Shown: positions 15,567-21,166 of the stretch, piece after piece
Numbering within the stretch: position 1 is the first letter of the stretch
Layout: each line of letters starts with the position of its first letter
Assembly (NCBI GenBank): GCA_031258615.1
Contig: JAIRMP010000131.1
Span: forward strand, 1 to 21,166
Reading direction: 5' to 3'
DNA: 21,166 nucleotides
Source of the DNA: Spirochaetaceae bacterium
Lineage (GTDB): Bacteria > Spirochaetota > Spirochaetia > Treponematales > Breznakiellaceae
Notes under the pieces: model-generated
Database searches by the model: none
What the model was told of the DNA's origin: nothing
What the model saw: the letters and a program-made list of their open reading frames with translations, nothing else
Translations under genes and position numbers: made by a program

Positions 15567-16410
15567 GGCTTGCTCCGGCGCTTTCCACCGGGTCCTCCCC
15601 CCAGGGTTCGGCTGCGGCCTTGGCGCCCCCGCTTACGGGAATCTTCAACCGCCGTATAGCCGCAGCCTTACCGCCGGGGCCTATGTCCACCACTACCCCC
15701 TGGAGTTCGCAGCGATCCCAGGCTTCCCGGGTCCAATCGGGAATCCCCGTAAGGTATTCCTGGATCCTGACTTCCCGGTCGTTGCCCCCTACCGAATCCT
15801 GGCTGCCGGTACGGCCGGCATCGCAGATAACCGCGGTTCCCCCGGAAAGTACCCGCTCATCGGCGGTCTGGACCCGGTTATGGGAGCCGATTACCGCGGA
15901 ACAGCGGCCCTCCGCCATGGCAAAGAGGGTATGTTTTTCGGCGGTAGCTTCGGCGTGAAAATCTATGATGATACAGGGAGTTTCGGCCTTGAGCCGTTCC
16001 AGTAGGACCGGCAGCCGGGTAAAGGGGTTTTCCCCATGGAGCCTGCTAAAACCGCTCTGACCTAAAAGAACCGCCACGGCTACTTTGTGATTCCCCCATT
16101 TATAAATCCGGGAGCCGAAACCGGGGGCGCCGGGACTCAGGTTTTCCGGCCGGAGGACATAGGGGATATGCTCTAAATTTTCGGTTAGATCCTTTTTATA
16201 AAAACAACATTCGCCGGTGGTAAGCGTCTGTACCCCCAGCTTATGGATATAAGCGGCATGGTTCCGGCCCAGGCCGTTCCCGCTAGTAGCGCTGTCGGCA
16301 CAGGCGATGATAAAATCGGGCTTTTCCCGCAGTTTAAGCTCCCCTATCCCCTTTTTTAGGGAATAGAGCCCAGCTTTACCCACAATTTCAGCGATGTAGA
16401 GAAACCTCAT
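15559..16410 (-). CDS. YmdB-like phosphoesterase with altered metal site
   Basis: A 283-aa protein of the YmdB/TIGR00282 metallophosphoesterase family (about 264 aa in Bacillus subtilis, where YmdB hydrolyses 2',3'-cyclic nucleotides). Conserved landmarks are MRFLYIAEIVGKAG at the start, RPENLSPGAPGFG (88-100), DFHAEATAEK (150-159) and IGSHNRVQTADERVL (174-188). Several metal ligands of the Bacillus protein differ: Asp8 is Glu8, Glu39-Asn40 is Asp39-Ser40, Asn67-His68 is Glu67-Cys68, and the second His of THTH is Arg179. His152 and His177 remain. It may bind other metals or have lost activity. The C-terminal ~25 residues are an extra tail. Met1 at 16410 gives the family start and lies 7 nt after the TPR gene. 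Confidence 0.85.
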   Translation of the reverse strand: MRFLYIAEIVGKAGLYSLKKGIGELKLREKPDFIIACADSATSGNGLGRNHAAYIHKLGVQTLTTGECCFYKKDLTENLEHIPYVLRPENLSPGAPGFGSRIYKWGNHKVAVAVLLGQSGFSRLHGENPFTRLPVLLERLKAETPCIIIDFHAEATAEKHTLFAMAEGRCSAVIGSHNRVQTADERVLSGGTAVICDAGRTGSQDSVGGNDREVRIQEYLTGIPDWTREAWDRCELQGVVVDIGPGGKAAAIRRLKIPVSGGAKAAAEPWGEDPVESAGASHG

Positions 16411-16417
16411 GGATGGA

Positions 16418-16942
16418 TCAGGCCCTGTTACAGGGCATTGAGGACAGGATACGTTCAAATTCCGCGGCCGCCCGGTAATCCTGCAGTTTTCGGCAGGTAT
16501 CCCGGAGGTTACAGAGGGCTTCGTGATAGAGGGGGGCGAGGCTTACCGCTTCCTCGAAGCAATGGCGAGCTTCCTCAAAACTGCCTTCGACAAAGTAGAG
16601 TACCCCCAGGTTGTTCCAGGTCTTTGGAGCGCCGTCATCCCGGCAAAGGGCGGAATGATAGCACTCTTCGGCCCGTTCAAAAGCCTCGAGTTCGTAGTAG
16701 ATAAGCCCCATGGATACCCAGGCGTCGGCCAGGCTGTCGTTGATATAAACCGCCCTTTGGAAGCTGGAAAGGGCCTGTTCATAATCACCGGTCCGCTGCT
16801 GGGCTATACCCAGATTAAGCCAAAGAAGGGGATTTTCGGGCTCTATAATTAAAGCCTTCTGGAAAAGGGGGATGGCTTCGTTCGGCCTGTTTGCTTCTGT
16901 TAAAGCAATACCCGAATCGTTCAAAAATGACGCTGTTTCCAT
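16418..16942 (-). CDS. TPR-repeat protein
   Basis: A 174-aa soluble protein made almost entirely of tetratricopeptide repeats, about four in a row from residue ~7 (typical blocks: NPLLWLNLGIAQQRTGDYEQ, ADAWVSMGLIYYELEAFERA, KTWNNLGVLYFVEGSFEEA). TPR domains bind other proteins. No signal peptide is seen. It is the first gene of a three-gene unit with the YmdB-like and RseC-like genes. AAGGGAG before the ATG at 16942 supports the start. The partner cannot be told from the sequence. Confidence 0.9.
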   Translation of the reverse strand: METASFLNDSGIALTEANRPNEAIPLFQKALIIEPENPLLWLNLGIAQQRTGDYEQALSSFQRAVYINDSLADAWVSMGLIYYELEAFERAEECYHSALCRDDGAPKTWNNLGVLYFVEGSFEEARHCFEEAVSLAPLYHEALCNLRDTCRKLQDYRAAAEFERILSSMPCNRA

Positions 16943-16970
16943 AAACTCCCTTCATAAAAAAGTATACCTC

Positions 16971-16976
16971 ATTATA
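16971..16976 (-). promoter_or_regulatory. Candidate -10 box of the TPR/YmdB/RseC unit
   Basis: TATAAT on the minus strand lies 28 nt before the TPR start codon, leaving room for the ribosome binding site. No good -35 box is seen at 17 nt spacing, so this is weak evidence. Confidence 0.35.
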
Positions 16977-17057
16977 GTTTCAAGTACTAGGGTTTTTTAA
17001 AATTATATTGTTCTTGTACTCACATTATGAAAGAAACACTATATCATGACGGGCGTT

Positions 17058-17240
17058 CTATCGGGCCCTGCGTTCCCGCATCGTCCGCCTTTCACCAGCG
17101 TTCCGGCGTATTTTAGGGGAAAGAATGCCGGCCTCTTTGAGAATACCGCACAAATTGGTATAGTTGATTTTTATCCGCTCCTGTTCCTCTATTAACGACA
17201 GGATCATGCGATTGTTTGACAGCGGGAAATTTCCCGTGTA
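17058..17240 (-). pseudogene. Transposase fragment (ISNCY-like), remnant
   Basis: In one minus-strand frame this stretch reads through without a stop and gives GNFPLSNNRM, then LSLIEEQERIKINYTNLCGI, then LKEAGILSPKIRRNAGERR, ending at TAG (17058-17060). The pattern of a helix-turn-helix followed by an arginine-rich 'SPK-RR' end resembles the DNA-binding part of ISNCY-type transposases. It opens directly after a stop and lacks a start codon and any catalytic region, so it is a scrap. Family assignment is by memory of the pattern only. The rest of 16943-17331 shows no gene. Confidence 0.5.
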
Positions 17241-17331
17241 TCATTATTCCGTCGTTACAGGTATCCTGGTACTTAAAAAATTCGTTAAGGAGAAAGATCT
17301 GGCGGCCAGGACTGCCGGATTCAGGAAAGCT

Positions 17332-18750
17332 ATGGGTTTTATAGAGTTTTTTATCAACATTCTCTCGACTCCGGCTGTCCTTGTCGGCCTGTTTGCCATG
17401 ATCGGGCTTATACTGCAGGCAAAACCGGTGGAGGAAATTATCAAGGGAACCTTCAAGACCATTGTGGGTTTTCTGGTTCTCTCCGCCGGTGCGGGATATT
17501 TGACCGGGGGAAACGGACCGCTTACCAACTTTGGGGTACTCTTTAACGCTACCTTTAGTGTAACCGGCAGTACCCCCAATAACGAAGCGGTAGTAGCCAT
17601 TGCCCTGGGTAAGGTAGCTTCCACTACTGCCTATATTATGATAGTTGGTATGATCGCCAACATCGTCCTTGCCCGGCTTTCCAGGATGAAGTACATCTTC
17701 CTCACCGGGCATCATACCCTGTATATGGGCTGTCTGCTCGCGGTGGTCCTGAACGTGGCGGGTCTCTCCCAATGGCAGACGGTTGTCGCCGGCGGTCTTG
17801 TGTTGGGTCTCGTGATGGTCCTTGCCCCCGCCCTGGCGGCGCCCACGATGAAAAAGATAACCGGCGGCGAAGAGGTGGTCCTGGGCCACTTCGGCACCTT
17901 TGGCTACTGGATTTCGGCCCAGGTGGGAAAGCTATTTAAGGGAAAAGGGGACAAGCCCAAATCTACCGAGGAGATCAACTTCCCCCAGCGCCTTGCCTTC
18001 CTAAGGGATACCACGGTGGCAATCGCTATTACCATGGTATTTTTCTTCCTGGTGATCAGTATCGTCGGCGCAGTCAAAGGTGTATTCTCCGAAGGTGGAG
18101 AACTGTACGGTATTCTGGCCGGCGAGGGGGGCCTCAGGGCTTCCTGGATAGTATGGGCCATCGTTCAGGGCCTTGCGTTTGCCGCCGGGGTATTTGTTAT
18201 TCTTGCGGGAATCAGGCTCATTATTGGTGAAATAGTACCGGCCTTCAGGGGTATCGGAGAAAAGCTTGTTCCCCAGGCCAAACCGGCGCTGGATTGTCCC
18301 ATTACTTTCCCCTATGCTCCCAATGCGGTGCTCATCGGCTTCCTGTCCTCCTTCGTGGGCGGTATCGTGGGATTGGGGCTTATCTTCGCCATCAACGGCG
18401 GTATCGGCGGAGCGGCGCTGGCTATCATACTCCCCGGGGTTATTCCTCATTTCTTCTGCGGGGCTACCGCGGGGGTGTTCGGGAATGCTACCGGTGGAAC
18501 TAAGGGCTGTGTATTCGGCGCTTTTATTCAGGGTATCGTGATAACCTTCCTTCCGGCCTTCCTGTATCTGGTACTGGGCCAGATCGTTGGTCAGGGAACC
18601 ACCTTCGGCGATGCGGACTTTGCCATTGTGGGCCTCGTACTCGGCGGAATCTCGTTGAAAGTTAAAACCTGGGGGCTGTTTGTTATCTGCATCGTTCTTT
18701 ATCTGCTTCCCATTGTGCTTGCTCCCCTTGCCAAGAGTAAAAAAGCGTAG
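17332..18750 (+). CDS. PTS IIC permease, SgaT/UlaA (ascorbate) family
   Basis: A 472-aa inner-membrane PTS permease of the SgaT/UlaA family, which imports L-ascorbate or related sugar acids and phosphorylates them using IIB. The start at 17332 (MGFIEFFINILSTPAVLVGL) matches the family N-terminus and has AGGAAAG just upstream. In-frame codons back to 17164 lie over the transposase remnant and are rejected. Family blocks: KGTFKTIVGFLVLSAGAGYL, STTAYIMIVGMIANIVLARL, LTGHHTLYMGC and GIGGAALAIILPGVIPHFFC. About ten or more membrane segments are seen. IIB follows after 74 nt. No IIA gene is in the window, so it must be supplied from elsewhere. The substrate is not certain. Confidence 0.9.
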   Translation: MGFIEFFINILSTPAVLVGLFAMIGLILQAKPVEEIIKGTFKTIVGFLVLSAGAGYLTGGNGPLTNFGVLFNATFSVTGSTPNNEAVVAIALGKVASTTAYIMIVGMIANIVLARLSRMKYIFLTGHHTLYMGCLLAVVLNVAGLSQWQTVVAGGLVLGLVMVLAPALAAPTMKKITGGEEVVLGHFGTFGYWISAQVGKLFKGKGDKPKSTEEINFPQRLAFLRDTTVAIAITMVFFFLVISIVGAVKGVFSEGGELYGILAGEGGLRASWIVWAIVQGLAFAAGVFVILAGIRLIIGEIVPAFRGIGEKLVPQAKPALDCPITFPYAPNAVLIGFLSSFVGGIVGLGLIFAINGGIGGAALAIILPGVIPHFFCGATAGVFGNATGGTKGCVFGAFIQGIVITFLPAFLYLVLGQIVGQGTTFGDADFAIVGLVLGGISLKVKTWGLFVICIVLYLLPIVLAPLAKSKKA

Positions 18751-18809
18751 GGGCGTGTCCCCATGACGGCAGGATCCGCGTCGCTCTGGAGCGGCCGGAT
18801 CCTACCGTC
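18750..18809 (+). other. Intercistronic hairpins between IIC and IIB
   Basis: A small hairpin GGGG-CGTGT-CCCC (18750-18762) is followed by a long one: GACGGCAGGATCCG (18765-18778) pairs with CGGATCCTACCGTC (18796-18809) with one mismatch. The loop can form a further CGCTC-TG-GAGCG stem. No T-tract follows, and the IIB ribosome binding site comes right after. This fits an RNA processing or stabilising element more than a terminator. Confidence 0.65.
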
Positions 18810-18824
18810 CAATCAGGAGGGTTT

Positions 18825-19103
18825 ATGGCTATTAAAAGTGTGGTATGCTGCTGCGGAATGGGTTTGGGTACAAGCCTTTTGGCGAAGATGAATGTGGAGA
18901 AGACCCTCAAACAGCTGGGCGTTTCCGGTGTTTCGGTGGAACATTCCTCAATTTCAGACGCCCTGGTTAATAAGTTTGACCTCTATGTGGTCAGTAAGGA
19001 TCTGGCAAAAGAGGTCGCTTCTCTTTCAAACGTGATAATATTGGAAAATATTATGAATGGAAAGGAACTGGAGACCAAACTCCGTCAGGTCTTCAATGTA
19101 TAA
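18825..19103 (+). CDS. PTS IIB, SgaB/UlaB-type
   Basis: A 92-aa cytoplasmic PTS IIB protein that passes phosphate from IIA to the sugar carried by IIC. The active-site loop VVCCCGMGLGTSLLAK (6-21) matches the CGxGxGTS pattern, with Cys10 next to the glycine loop as the likely phosphorylated residue. Cys8 and Cys9 are extra. The length is normal for the family. AGGAGG right before the ATG is a strong ribosome binding site, perhaps giving more IIB than IIC. It lies 74 nt behind IIC, across the hairpin. Confidence 0.92.
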   Translation: MAIKSVVCCCGMGLGTSLLAKMNVEKTLKQLGVSGVSVEHSSISDALVNKFDLYVVSKDLAKEVASLSNVIILENIMNGKELETKLRQVFNV

Positions 19104-19132
19104 CGCGGTCGTTTAACCGGCCGGTCCGGTGT

Positions 19133-19188
19133 CGTAGCAGCGGCCTTTATTAGGGTGCGGTCCTTTTTGGTTTAATACTCCTGCTACG
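19133..19188. repeat. Inverted repeat after the PTS genes
   Basis: CGTAGCAG (19133-19140) and CTGCTACG (19181-19188) are perfect 8-bp inverted repeats with a 40-nt gap. The gap contains GGTTTAATAC (19169-19178), a word also found in the neighbouring palindrome. It may form a 3' structure of the PTS transcript. Confidence 0.5.
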
Positions 19189-19295
19189 GAACTGGGAATG
19201 TTACGGTGCAGACTGTGTCAAAAATTATAGAAAAGCCTCATCAAAGAAGTACAACAAACTATTGAAGGGGTAAGTGATATGGAATTTATTATACC

Positions 19296-19370
19296 GTCTG
19301 GTTTAATACCAAATTTTAAAAAGCGTTGCATTATTTGAGCTGCGGCAAGCCGTGGGGTATTAAACCAGAC
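19296..19370. repeat. Palindromic element with 15-bp perfect arms
   Basis: GTCTGGTTTAATACC (19296-19310) and GGTATTAAACCAGAC (19356-19370) are perfect inverted repeats 45 nt apart. The inner part contains CGGC-AA-GCCG (19343-19352), echoing the CGGCAAGCCG hairpin near 60-69. The 404-nt gap 19104-19507 holds no gene I can support. It contains this element and the preceding inverted repeat. Confidence 0.8.
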
Positions 19371-19507
19371 TCTCAAATAAAAAAAATGACCGTAACCAGA
19401 AAAACAATATGACATAAAAAATGGCTCTTCAATAGGATGTGTGGCAGGACGGTACTGTCAAGTATCTTGCGGGAACAGAATGAGTACTGTACATTGAAGA
19501 AACCCAT

Positions 19508-20653
19508 ATGAACCGCCGTATACCTTTCCTGTTCAAAACCAATCCGGCCTTTTCCGCGGCGGCCCTGATCCTGGTCTTCTGCGCCGCCTGCGGCCCTTCG
19601 CGGCGGGGGCCGGAGGCAGAACCGGCCGCGGCCCCGGAGCAGCCGTCCCCGACCCAAACCGCGGCTCCGGACGCCCCCCCGCCGGAACCGGCTCCGGCGG
19701 AAGGGCCCGCCGGTGAGCCCCCGTTCCCCTACACCTTTTTGCTCAAGCCGGGCCCCCCGGAGATGAAAATTTTTCTCAACGACCGGGAACTGGAAGGGGC
19801 CGTAGCGGAAACGGGGCTCCGGCGCTTTACGCTGGAAGGGCCGGGGCTCCTCAGGCTGGAGGCCCCGGGTTATAGGGGTAAAAGCTTCCGGACCAGCGAA
19901 GTCCCCGGCCTGCTACGGGACGGCCGGTTCCAGGTAAAGCTCGAAACGGAAGGGGGAGGGCTGGTGTACCTCCGGGAAGTCCCCACGGGGCGGCAGCCCA
20001 AAAGTGCGTATTTTTCCCCCGAAGGGGACCGGCTCTTCGTGCCCCTCCTGGGCCAGCGCGGCGTCGACGTGTTTCGTCTTGTTGAAAACGCCGATTCCGG
20101 TTCAGCGCCGCCGGCCCTGAGTTTTGAAAAACGCCTGGCCGTTCCCGGCAGTACCGCCAGCGGCTTTGTGGAGGCCCTCTGCGACGGGGAGCGCCGGGAA
20201 CTCTGGGTCTCCAACATGGAAGAAAACCGGGCGCATATCTTTGACCTTGATACCCTTGAGTACAAGAAGGACAAGGAAGAAACGGCGGCCATGGCTGCCT
20301 TGAATCGTCTCGATGTTGACATGCTGAATGAAGTCCTGGCCATCTTCACGCGTTTCGTGAAATCTGTGGAAGGAAACTCTGTCTCATATTTTGACAGATT
20401 CCCAATGTTACAGCAGTTGATGGCCGATCTAGGATCTCTCGGTGCGAACAAACATTCAGAAACCCTCGTGAAGGCTGCATCAGAGCGCTTTTCTCCAACA
20501 GCGGATTTGAGCATAATATTCACATGTTTTCTGGTGACACCAGATGGGCAAAGATATTACAGCGACGTGCTGCGACCAGGAACGTTCGTCACGGGCATGG
20601 AAGCATCAAAATGCTGCATTGCTTGGCGTTTTCCTGCGACGTTGCCCAGATGA
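19508..20653 (+). CDS. Lipoprotein with propeller-like region, broken near 20267
   Basis: A 381-aa reading frame made of two unlike parts. Residues 1-28 are a signal sequence ending ILVFCAACG, with Cys28 as the likely lipidated residue. Residues ~30-75 are rich in Pro, Ala and Glu. Residues ~150-252 show a propeller-type pattern (VPTGRQPKSAYFSPEGDRLF and ELWVSNMEENRAHIFDLDTL), where a repeated YVTN/YncE-like fold would be expected to go on. After about residue 253 the style changes to a helical, cysteine-bearing stretch (LNRLDVDMLNEVLAIFTRF, FPMLQQLMADLGSLG, TADLSIIFTCFLVTPDGQRY) with lower GC. The gene is therefore truncated or falsely fused. No strong ribosome binding site precedes 19508. 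Confidence 0.6.
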   Translation: MNRRIPFLFKTNPAFSAAALILVFCAACGPSRRGPEAEPAAAPEQPSPTQTAAPDAPPPEPAPAEGPAGEPPFPYTFLLKPGPPEMKIFLNDRELEGAVAETGLRRFTLEGPGLLRLEAPGYRGKSFRTSEVPGLLRDGRFQVKLETEGGGLVYLREVPTGRQPKSAYFSPEGDRLFVPLLGQRGVDVFRLVENADSGSAPPALSFEKRLAVPGSTASGFVEALCDGERRELWVSNMEENRAHIFDLDTLEYKKDKEETAAMAALNRLDVDMLNEVLAIFTRFVKSVEGNSVSYFDRFPMLQQLMADLGSLGANKHSETLVKAASERFSPTADLSIIFTCFLVTPDGQRYYSDVLRPGTFVTGMEASKCCIAWRFPATLPR

Positions 20654-21166
20654 TCAATCTCTTCCAGAACTACCTAGAACGACTGCGGAAGTTCGGGTTA
20701 GTGATGGACTTATGTGCAAACTACCCTCGATCCGTTTCCATTGCCGGCGGGCAACTTGACACTCGTCCATTTGTTGATCTTGTGAAGGAAATAGAAGCTT
20801 TCCCCGCAACAAAGTGCGCTGTGAAAGGCTCTTTTGTCAAATGCACAATTGAGTGGGCGACTTCCGGCACCAGAAACGTGATTCCATGATTGTCGATCTT
20901 TTGATGATCAAAACAGGAATCATATGGCCCAACAGTACGCACATTAAGGAATGCGCCAACATTCTCATAAGGGCCAATGAAGTGCAATCAGACGCAGGAC
21001 CATACTAACAGAATATCTAATACCGAGACAGCTGGAGAAGGCGTCTCAGTCCAGTCACCACCAATCACCGTTGATACACAGTGATGCGAGCAACCATAAT
21101 GATCCTCATAATCAATCACTAGTTTTATTCAATTTATTCGTTATGTTGACACAAGATGAGAGTTCA
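20268..21166. other. Foreign-looking tail
   Basis: By eye the base composition drops from very GC-rich to roughly balanced at about 20267, and the reading frames lose the style of the upstream genes. The first part resembles the C-terminal half of a hAT-type transposase only loosely (long helix, then a hydrophobic strand). 20890-21166 has no supported gene. It is either an insertion or an assembly chimera. Confidence 0.5.
20524..20889 (+). CDS. Hypothetical frame in the foreign-looking tail
   Basis: A 121-aa frame overlapping the previous one in another phase. The part from residue ~36 (LAFSCDVAQMINLFQNYLER, then LRKFGLVMDLCANYPRSVS) has protein-like composition. The first 30 residues do not, so the true coding part may be joined to the upstream frame through a frameshift near 20620, or an exon boundary if the DNA is eukaryotic. 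No ribosome binding site or family is recognised. Confidence 0.25.
   Translation: MFSGDTRWAKILQRRAATRNVRHGHGSIKMLHCLAFSCDVAQMINLFQNYLERLRKFGLVMDLCANYPRSVSIAGGQLDTRPFVDLVKEIEAFPATKCAVKGSFVKCTIEWATSGTRNVIP

Noticed and set aside
16411..16458. Longer start for the YmdB-like protein
   Set aside because: The family N-terminus MRFLYIAE begins at 16410, and the extension overlaps the end of the TPR gene.
17164..17331. N-terminal extension of the PTS IIC frame
   Set aside because: The family begins at the Met at 17332 with a ribosome binding site before it. The extension lies over a likely transposase remnant on the other strand.

Overview
The window looks like a chromosomal segment of a spirochaete, most likely a Treponema-type organism. 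The grounds are the gene content and protein style: two tandem DUF115 (Maf-type) proteins behind an acidic repeat protein, a dCache chemoreceptor, many lipoproteins, and many small palindromic repeats between genes. This assignment is inference, because there is no rRNA or marker gene here. No rRNA, tRNA or CRISPR array was seen.

Layout. 1-843 has no gene. It holds a poly(C) run, several perfect hairpins, a mirrored array of REP-like half-units and a 126-bp palindromic element next to the first gene. 844-3045 (+) is a methyl-accepting chemotaxis protein, followed by a nested palindrome (3090-3234) and inverted copies of repeat words also found upstream of the gene. 3341-4720 (-) is an aspartase/fumarase-family lyase, probably leaderless. 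5026-10263 (+) is a tight four-gene operon: an acidic protein with two sets of internal repeats, a 106-aa unknown, and two DUF115 paralogues. It is coupled by a TAATG overlap and an 8-nt overlap, and is a good candidate for flagellin or surface glycosylation. 10534-11526 (+) is an SH3-domain lipoprotein.

11698-14232 (-) is a two-gene unit: a PLP enzyme of the D-cysteine desulfhydrase/ACC deaminase family followed by an NhaC-type transporter. 14332-14829 (+) is a free methionine-(R)-sulfoxide reductase. 15105-16942 (-) is a TPR / YmdB-like / RseC-like operon. The YmdB-like protein lacks several metal ligands of the known phosphodiesterases. 17058-17240 (-) is a probable transposase scrap directly upstream of a PTS unit (17332-19103, +) with SgaT/UlaA-type IIC and IIB but no IIA. 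A long hairpin lies between IIC and IIB.

19104-19507 is non-coding and carries a perfect 15-bp inverted repeat. The last gene starts at 19508 as a proline-rich lipoprotein with a propeller-like region. Near 20267 it changes abruptly in base composition and protein style, and the last ~0.9 kb does not look like the rest of the window. That tail is either an insertion or an assembly join.

The points most worth checking are the YmdB-like protein with altered metal ligands, the acidic-repeat/DUF115 operon, the paired repeats around the chemoreceptor gene, the two probable leaderless enzyme genes, the IIC-IIB hairpin, and the junction near 20267.
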